Assembly (NCBI GenBank): GCA_003447785.1
Contig: DLYJ01000207.1
Coordinates: 1-7,562 of the forward strand
Direction of reading: 5' to 3'
DNA: 7,562 nt
Origin: Treponema sp.
GTDB taxonomy: Bacteria > Spirochaetota > Spirochaetia > Treponematales > Treponemataceae
Position numbers and translations under genes: made by a program. Of this stretch, positions 1-5,200 are shown one piece after another. The notes beneath the pieces were generated by a model. The model did no database searches. It was not told the origin of the DNA and was given only the letters and a program-made list of their open reading frames with translations. The stretch's first letter is position 1. Each line of letters starts with the position of its first letter.

Positions 1-133
1 CTTTTTCAACAAGAAAACATTCGTCTGAAATCAAGTCATTAGTCTTGAATGCGTGAAGCTTGATTGAACCAAAATCATAGATTTCCATTACGCCCTTTGA
101 AAGCTGAACCGATGTGAACTGTGTCTTTTCCAT
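1..133 (-). CDS. Partial CDS, N-terminal 44 residues of an unidentified protein
   Basis: An open frame starts at ATG 131-133 (minus) and runs off the left edge with no stop. It begins MEKTQFTSVQLSKG and continues with a segment IYDFGSIKLHAFKTND followed by DECFLVEK. A good ribosome binding site (GAGGT, about 7 bases before the ATG) supports this start. The beginning vaguely resembles metallo-beta-lactamase-fold hydrolases, where a short beta-hairpin of the type 'vklhayktndpi.decfiie' precedes the first strand, but the metal-binding HxHxDH motif would lie outside the window, so this is only a guess. A strong promoter at 363-391 and a long hairpin-rich leader lie upstream on the same strand, so it is probably transcribed separately from the toxin operon. 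Confidence 0.6.
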   Translation of the reverse strand, partial: MEKTQFTSVQLSKGVMEIYDFGSIKLHAFKTNDLISDECFLVEK

Positions 134-160
134 AAAATTACCTCGTTAAGTTTTTATAGA

Positions 161-190
161 TACCTCTAAAAACTTCAGTTTTTAGAGGTA
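161..190. repeat. Perfect hairpin 1 in the leader
   Basis: Arms TACCTCTAAAAACT (161-174) and AGTTTTTAGAGGTA (177-190) are perfectly complementary over 14 bases with only TC between them. It lies about 30 bases before the start codon of the minus-strand gene at 133 and has no clean T-run after the stem. It is therefore more like a leader element or dispersed intergenic repeat than a terminator. Confidence 0.8.
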
Positions 191-202
191 ACCTAAGAAA
201 CG

Positions 203-242
203 CGATGTTTTAACTCTTGCTATTTTCAAGAGTTAAAACTCG
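203..242. repeat. Hairpin 2 in the leader
   Basis: GTTTTAACTCTTG (207-219) pairs perfectly with CAAGAGTTAAAAC (227-239) around a 7-base loop. Allowing one bulged T (206), the stem extends by three more pairs (CGA 203-205 with TCG 240-242). It is the middle one of three consecutive long stems. There is no T-tract typical of an intrinsic terminator on either side. Confidence 0.78.
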
Positions 243-244
243 TC

Positions 245-286
245 GGATTCTCAAAAAATTCGCAAAAGGCGATTTTTTGAGAATCC
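245..286. repeat. Hairpin 3 in the leader
   Basis: GGATTCTCAAAAAAT plus CGC (245-263, one bulged T) pairs with GCGATTTTTTGAGAATCC (269-286) around a short A-rich loop, giving an 18-pair stem. It is the most promoter-proximal of the three stems on the minus-strand transcript. The internal run of six T lies inside the stem, so this is not a standard terminator. Confidence 0.78.
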
Positions 287-331
287 TTTATCTTAAAAGC
301 AGGTGATCAGGCTGATTAAAAGATTTTTATC

Positions 332-415
332 TAGTTGTAATTTATCGTTTACAACTATGAATAATATAGCGTTGTAATTTATAAATGTCAAGTGGTGTTA
401 TTTATTTTTTACAAC
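332..415. promoter_or_regulatory. GTTGTAA inverted-repeat array, probable operator
   Basis: The 12-base word GTTGTAATTTAT occurs twice (334-345 and 371-382, offset 37), and each copy is followed by its partner TTTACAAC (348-355) or TTTTTTACAAC (405-415). The first pair forms a perfect 9-base inverted repeat, TAGTTGTAA (332-340) with TTACAACTA (349-357). One half-site sits inside the spacer of the minus-strand promoter and another pair covers its predicted start of transcription. That geometry suits a repressor. No regulator can be named. Confidence 0.55.
363..391 (-). promoter_or_regulatory. Sigma-70-type promoter for the gene at 1-133
   Basis: On the minus strand TTGACA (386-391) is a perfect -35 box. 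It is followed after exactly 17 bases by TATATT (363-368) as the -10 box. Transcription would start near 356, giving a leader of about 220 bases that contains the three hairpins before ATG 133. The box quality and spacing are close to ideal. No experimental support is available. Confidence 0.65.
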
Positions 416-434
416 AAACATGGTGAGGAAAGAC

Positions 435-462
435 AAAAAAAGCCACCTCGCGATGAAGTGGC
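435..462 (-). terminator. Intrinsic terminator of the antitoxin-toxin operon
   Basis: On the minus strand an 8-pair stem, GCCACTTC with GAGGTGGC (one G-T wobble), closes a 5-base loop and runs directly into seven T (435-441 on the plus strand as A). It lies 28 bases after the stop of the zeta-like toxin gene (490), where a transcription end is expected. Confidence 0.82.
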
Positions 463-489
463 GCTTCTACTAGTCAAATATTTTTTCGA

Positions 490-1059
490 TTACAAGACAA
501 GTCCTGTAATCTCCTGAATCTTTGCTTTACTCCAGTCTTCATCAGGCCAGTAGAAATATTCAGTCTTTCGCTTTTTGAATATTCTGAACGGTAAAGTAGA
601 ATTGTCATAAATATGAAGTACATCGCAAACTTTCACAAGTTCGGGTATAAGAGCAATTGCTTTTCCATAGCGAGAACGGATTTTATCTTCGGGTACAGAA
701 TGTCCACCATTTGCAGCACGAGATTCAACACGCGAGACATTTATATCTGGATTACAGGTAAGAACATAGATACACCGTATAAAATATCCCATCTCTTTTG
801 CTTTTTGCAAAAGCTTTAGATTGCGGTCTGTTGAAAGGACCGTTTCAAAGGTAAAGCTTTTCTTTTGAGCTATACATTCTTCCCGCATTTTTTCAGCAAG
901 CTGTGCTGCTTCCAAATCAGTACAGTAGTTTGTGCGCTTTATTTCATCTGCATTTATATAAGGTTCGATTATTTTTGCAAGTTTTGTAACGGTAGTTTTC
1001 CCGCTTCCATTTGGTCCGGCAAATACAATAATCTCAGGCTTTTTAATTTGATCGCACAT
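490..1059 (-). CDS. Zeta-toxin-family P-loop kinase (toxin)
   Basis: With the start at ATG 1057-1059 the product is 189 residues. It has a Walker A motif GPNGSGKTT (15-23), an acidic INADEI segment (35-40), the FTFETVLS segment (69-76) and an arginine-rich RVESRAANGGHSVP stretch followed by IRSRY (110-131). Together these are typical of chromosomal zeta-toxin-like AAA proteins. Characterised zeta toxins phosphorylate UDP-N-acetylglucosamine and block wall synthesis. Whether this branch has that substrate is unknown. In-frame ATGs further upstream (1074, 1080, 1131) exist but all lie within the antitoxin gene. 1059 is chosen because homologous proteins begin just before the KPEIIVFAGP strand. 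It overlaps the end of the antitoxin gene by 17 bases, so the two are probably translationally coupled. It is intact and followed by a terminator at 435-462. Confidence 0.85.
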   Translation of the reverse strand: MCDQIKKPEIIVFAGPNGSGKTTVTKLAKIIEPYINADEIKRTNYCTDLEAAQLAEKMREECIAQKKSFTFETVLSTDRNLKLLQKAKEMGYFIRCIYVLTCNPDINVSRVESRAANGGHSVPEDKIRSRYGKAIALIPELVKVCDVLHIYDNSTLPFRIFKKRKTEYFYWPDEDWSKAKIQEITGLVL

Positions 1060-1237
1060 ATTTTTTTGTTCCATCGGCATAAAGCAAGTAGGCAGAATTT
1101 GTTGCTGAATCATAGCATGAAATAGGTGCACCCTTTGCTTTTTTTATTTCGTTTTCAATTCTTATAGCTTCAATAAATCGTTTTGTAAGCTCGTCATCTG
1201 AAAGGCCGCAAGTTGAATCTAATTCATTTTGGTTCAT
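1043..1237 (-). CDS. Small antitoxin paired with the zeta-like toxin
   Basis: A 64-residue protein starting MNQNELDSTCGLSDDELTKR, with a helical charged middle (IEAIRIENEIKKAKGAP) and a short C-terminal beta-like part (YLLYADGTKKYV). The start at 1237 is preceded 7 bases upstream by a strong AAAGGAGG site, so the 13 extra codons up to 1276 are not needed. Its stop (1043-1045) lies inside the toxin's 5' end. Size, order (small gene first) and overlap fit an antitoxin of a zeta-type pair and match small proteins that I recall next to such kinases in Treponema and Firmicutes. It does not look like the classical three-helix epsilon of plasmid pSM19035, so binding mode is unknown. Confidence 0.75.
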   Translation of the reverse strand: MNQNELDSTCGLSDDELTKRFIEAIRIENEIKKAKGAPISCYDSATNSAYLLYADGTKKYVRSN

Positions 1238-1290
1238 AGGAAATCCTCCTTTTGGTTTTATTCCAATTATCATCAATATTCAAAATGATT

Positions 1291-1480
1291 TCATCCAATT
1301 TTTTTTAGTTCCCCTATGCCGTTCAAAAAAATAAAGAAAGAAACCTGTTCGTCAAAATCAACAAAATCAATTTTCTGCGGAATTTCGTTATCAAGCCTTG
1401 CGTATACAGAAAAAAACTTCGCTGCATCCTTCTGATTTGAGAATACTGGATATTTTACTCAATGTTTTTTCCGAAAGCAT
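1291..1480 (-). pseudogene. Frameshifted remnant, MNT-type nucleotidyltransferase-like
   Basis: From ATG 1478-1480 (minus) the frame reads MLSEKTLSKISSILKSEGCS, then EVFFCIRKA and a stop. Shifting one base at a run of seven T (A at 1410-1416 on the plus strand) lets reading continue as VYARLDNEIPQKIDFVDFDE, QVSFFIFLNGIGELKKIG, and stop at 1291. The joined product resembles the start of minimal nucleotidyltransferases (consensus GSxARGDNxPxSDIDF), but the GS pair is replaced, the SD residues are lost, and it is about 62 residues instead of roughly 100. I read it as a truncated, dead gene left from an MNT/HEPN-type antitoxin. The family call is an inference from motif spacing only. It lies directly upstream of the zeta pair on the same strand. 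Confidence 0.45.
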
Positions 1481-1515
1481 TTTGCTCACTCTAGTTTGAT
1501 TTTAGCATATAACAC

Positions 1516-1545
1516 AAAAAAAGCCACCTCAAAACAGGTGGCTTT
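1516..1545 (-). terminator. Intrinsic terminator, minus strand (possibly bidirectional)
   Basis: A perfect 10-pair stem AAAGCCACCT (1520-1529) with AGGTGGCTTT (1536-1545) closes a 6-base loop. On the minus strand the stem continues into T-rich sequence (seven T, 1516-1522). On the plus strand it is followed only by TTTAT, so the minus orientation is stronger. It would stop transcription arriving from the helix-turn-helix gene at 1824-2144. Its stem closely matches the terminator at 435-462 (both use GCCACCTC). Confidence 0.75.
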
Positions 1546-1550
1546 ATAAA

Positions 1551-1690
1551 AAATTTGGATGGGCGGCGTATGCGTCGCTTTGCTCCGCGTACTGCAAGGA
1601 AATTATCAAACAGTTCGCTCTCGCTCACGGCGTATCCATCATATCAGGTTCCCTTTCGGGAGCGCAGGGTGCCTTTCCTGCTCGTCAAAT
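1551..1690. repeat. GC-rich intergenic segment, probable dispersed repeat
   Basis: Between the terminator at 1545 and the regulator remnant at 1824 there is no convincing gene. Positions about 1558-1680 are clearly richer in GC than their surroundings and contain short repeated words (GGCGTAT at 1565-1571 and 1629-1635) and a small TCCC/GGGA stem near 1650-1661. Similar GC-rich 'GCTTTGCTCCGCG' and 'GGGAGCG' material occurs between genes in Treponema as I recall it. The segment at 7495-7562 shares its flavour. The 63-codon open frame here encodes a basic low-complexity string and is not counted as a gene. Positions 1691-1823 are AT-rich with a 7-base inverted repeat ATCTGAT (1741-1747)/ATCAGAT (1764-1770) and nothing else that I can name. 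Confidence 0.4.
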
Positions 1691-1823
1691 TTCACTATAT
1701 TATTGCAGAGATAGAGAGCTTTTGCAACAAAAATCATTTTATCTGATGGCATAACTAGAATCTATCAGATTTATTAAGCATATTCTACAGTTTAATTCTT
1801 CAAGAAGTCTTCTATAGCATAGA

Positions 1824-2144
1824 TTATTCCTCACATCTTTCCGCCGCAGGAAATTTCTTTTCTACCATTTCCTTCATCTTTACTGAAAGTTCTTCGTCAA
1901 AAAACTTTCGCACTTCTTCTCGGCTCTGGCTGGCATTTCGTAAGAACAGGTCGGCAGGGTGGATTTCGAGGGCGTCGGCGATTTTTTAAATCATTTCAAA
2001 TGATGGAGCTGATTTTCCGGATTCAATTACTCCGATGTTTCCTTTTGTTCTATCACAAAGACCTGCAAGAACAGACTGTGTATAGCCTCGTAATTCGCGG
2101 TAATAAATCAAATTTGCAATAAAATCAGACTCATATTTGTTCAT
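1824..2144 (-). pseudogene. Cro/C1-type helix-turn-helix regulator with internal stop
   Basis: From ATG 2144 (minus) the frame encodes MNKYESDFIANLIYYRELRG, YTQSVLAGLCDRTKGNIGVI, ESGKSAPSFEMI, then TAA at 1986-1988 (codon 53). The same frame continues without interruption as KIADALEIHPADLFLRNASQ and a charged helical tail to a stop at 1824. The two parts together form a normal XRE-type domain: the helix-turn-helix spans about residues 15-45, and 'KIADALEIHPADLF' is the usual last helix. One base change (for example GAA or AAA to TAA) explains the break. The remaining 52-residue product lacks the final helix and is probably inactive. There is no clear ribosome binding site before the ATG. The gene is divergent from the restriction-modification gene at 2270, the usual position of a controller protein for such a system. 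The only terminator seen downstream is at 1516-1545. Confidence 0.8.
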
Positions 2145-2146
2145 AG

Positions 2147-2253
2147 GATTAATTTAGTTGAGAAAACCTTAATTCTGATTACCAAAATTAATCTTTTTTA
2201 TGTTATACTTACGGTACGTAATCTTTTAATAAAAAAGGTTATTAAAAATAATC
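2147..2253. promoter_or_regulatory. Symmetric GATTA/TAATC array between divergent genes
   Basis: GATTA occurs at 2147-2151 and 2177-2181, and its complement TAATC at 2189-2193, 2219-2223 and 2249-2253. The spacing within each set is exactly 30 bases, and the first four sites are mirror-symmetric about position 2185. Extended versions GATTAATTT (2147-2155) and AAATTAATC (2185-2193) form a 9-base inverted repeat. The array covers the promoter of the restriction-modification gene and the start of the regulator gene, which suits an operator for that regulator. The region is AT-rich, so chance contributes. Confidence 0.45.
2201..2209 (+). promoter_or_regulatory. Extended -10 promoter of the Type ISP gene
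   Basis: TGTTATACT is a TGn-extended -10 box (TATACT at 2204-2209). No good -35 box lies 16-18 bases upstream, which is tolerated for extended -10 promoters. Transcription would begin near 2216, giving a leader of about 55 bases. TAATC half-sites at 2189 and 2219 flank the box closely enough for a bound protein to block polymerase. Confidence 0.5.
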
Positions 2254-2269
2254 GATTTTGGAGTCTTTC

Positions 2270-5200
2270 ATGCCTCTCAGCCCAGAAAAACTATCTTTTG
2301 AACAAATCATTGAAAAATATCGTGAGAATTCTACCTCCGAAAGGAATAAAGGCGACAAGTTTGAACGGCTTATGCAGGCCTATCTTCTTACAAAGCCAAC
2401 TTATAAGAATCTTTTATCTGATGTCTGGCTTTGGCCTGATTTTCCGTATAAGAATCAGTTTGGAACGGGTGGAAAAGATACCGGTATAGACCTTGTATGC
2501 CGTACTCATGAAGGCGAATATTGGGCAGTTCAGTGTAAGTGCTATCAGGCAGATAAAAAGATTGATAAGGCTATGGTAGACTCCTTTGTTTCAACTTCTT
2601 CTTTTGAATTTGAAACAAAGGATGGAAAAAAGACTTTCAGTTTTAGAGTCTGGATTGATACAACCTATGACGGATTTAATGCTGAAGCACAGAATGTTGT
2701 TGAAAGATTAAAAATCAGCCGTATAGGTTTAATTGATCTTAAAAATGACGACGTAGACTGGGAAGCTCTAGATTCAGGAAAAAAAGGAACAGAGGCTACT
2801 GCAAAGAAGTACGACCTCCGTCCACACCAGAAAGAAGCCTTCGACGCTACAACAAAGTATTTTATAGACCATGAAAGAGGAAAGCTCATCATGGCTTGTG
2901 GAACTGGTAAGACCTTCACTTCTTTGAGAATTGCGGAGGCTCTGGCAACCGACAGTCACTTGGTACTGTTTCTTGTTCCATCAATCGCACTCTTGAGCCA
3001 GACCTTAAAAGAGTGGTCGGCTCAGTGCAAGGACAACATTTATCCTATTTGTATTTGTTCCGATAGCCATGCAACCGATAAAGCCGAGGACTCAATTTCA
3101 GACCTCGTGCTTCCTGCGACAACCGATGCAAATAAAGTTTATAACCAGTTTGTTGATTTCAGAGCAAGACAAGCATCCGAAGGTGGTATGATTGTTGTTT
3201 TCTCAACATACCAGTCAATCGACGTAATAGGTGACGTTCAGAAACAAATAAACAGTCTGGATAAGGACTCGTTCATTTTTGATTTGATTGTCTGCGACGA
3301 AGCTCACCGTACCACTGGTGTAAAGCAGAAGGACAAGCTCCAGTCTTCATTCACAAAAGTTCATTCAAACGACAATGTAAAAGCAAAGAAGCGTCTTTAC
3401 ATGACCGCAACTCCAAGACTCTACTCTTCTGAAGCACAATCTAAAGCAAAGGAAAAGGAAGTCGAAGTCTGGTCTATGGACGACCCTGAAATGTTCGGTG
3501 AAGAAATCTATCGTATTGGTTTCGGTGCTGCCGTTGAAAAACAACTGCTTTCTGATTACAAAGTTATCGTTCTTACGCTCGACGAAAACTCGGTAGAGCC
3601 TCAGCTCCTAAATGAACTTTTGGAAGGAAACGCTGACTTGAAGGAAAGCGACGCTATAAAACTCATCGGTTGTATCAACGTCCTTTCAAAGAGAACAAAC
3701 TACCTCACCGATAAGGAACTGTTCAGCGATGTAGACCCTGAGCCAATGAAGAGTGCCGTAGCATTCTGCTCTAACATAAAAAACTCTATTTACTTGAAAG
3801 ACTCATTCAATGTGTGTCAGCAGGCATACTACGAAAAAATGTCTGAAGAAGAACGAGACCAGCTTATTGTAGTTCAGGCAGACCACGTTGACGGTGGTAT
3901 GGGAAGTACAGTCCGTGAAGAAAAACTTGAGTGGCTCAAGAAAGCCGACTCAAGTAAGAAAGAATGTCGTGTTCTGAATAATGTTCGTTGTCTTTCAGAA
4001 GGTGTCGATGTTCCGAGTCTTGATGCAATCATGTTCTTGTCTTCCAGAAACAGTCAGGTAGACGTAGTTCAGTCAGTAGGTCGTGTAATGCGAAGAGCCG
4101 AAGGTAAAAAGTTCGGTTACATTATCATTCCAGTTTTAGTTCCTGCTGATAAAAACGCTGATGAAATTCTGGAAACAAGTGACGACTTCAAGATTGTATG
4201 GAGCGTATTGAATGCTCTCCGTGCTCACGATGACCGTTTCAATGCAACAATCAATAAAATAGAACTCAATAAAAAGAAGCCTAAAATCATAAATGTAACT
4301 GGTGGCGGTAACTTCGGTGGCAAGAGCGTAGTCGGTGAAGACAATGGTGATGAAGAAGTAGTCTGGAAAGACCAACAGTTAGACTTTGATGAACTTCAGC
4401 AGGAATTGTACGACAAGTTCCAGAAGCTCACTGGTCAGGTTTTCGCAAAAATGGTAAACAAGTGCGGAAGCCGACGCTACTGGGCAGACTGGGGAAAAGA
4501 CGTAGGCGAAATTGCAAAGCGTAACATCGACCGTATCAACAAACTGATTGCACTTGATGGTGACCACAAAGACAAGTTCAATGCTTACTGGGAAGGTCTA
4601 AAAAACAACTTGAACCCTAGCGTAAGCCAAGATGAAGCCGTAGAAATGCTGGCTCAGCACATGATTACAAAGCCTGTCTTTGAGGCACTGTTCGGAAACG
4701 ACCACTTCACAAAAGAGAACCCAGTTTCAAAATCACTGGAAGCCATTGTTGCTCTGCTCGACGAAAAGAGCGACCCAGAGGATTTGGAAAAACTGGAGCG
4801 ATTCTATAACTCAGTAAAACAGAGAGCTGAGGGTATCGACAATGCGGAAGGAAAGCAGAAAGTCGTTGTTGAACTTTACGACTCATTCTTTAAAAACGCT
4901 TTCCCGATGACCGTTGAGAAGCTGGGTATCGTTTATACCCCAGTTCCAGTCGTAGACTTTATTATCCATAGCGTTGAGTGGGTTCTGAATAAAGAATTCG
5001 GTCGTTCAATCAGTGATGAGAAAGTTAATGTAATCGACCCATTCACTGGTACTGGTACATTCATCACACGACTCTTGCAGTCTGGAATTATTAAGCCAGA
5101 GGACTTGGAGCGAAAATACAAGCACGAGATTTTTGCCAATGAAATCGTACTTCTGGCTTACTACATTGCCAGCGTAAACATTGAGAACGCTTACCACGAC

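Noticed and set aside
161..286. The three hairpins as a CRISPR array or terminators
   Set aside because: The stems differ from each other in sequence, there are no regular spacers, and none is followed by a T-run.
613..1125. Plus-strand frames of 68 and 86 codons opposite the zeta-like toxin
   Set aside because: They lie fully antisense to a clear P-loop kinase, have Cys/Phe-rich composition typical of reverse-frame shadows, and lack ribosome sites.
1555..1746. 63-codon open frame on the plus strand
   Set aside because: It is basic, low-complexity and follows GC-rich repeat-like DNA, with no ribosome binding site and directly after a terminator. Best read as a chance frame in an intergenic repeat.
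2258..2269. TTG 2258 as the start of the Type ISP gene
   Set aside because: Its first codons overlap GGAG 2260-2263, which is ideally placed for ATG 2270. No ribosome site precedes 2258.
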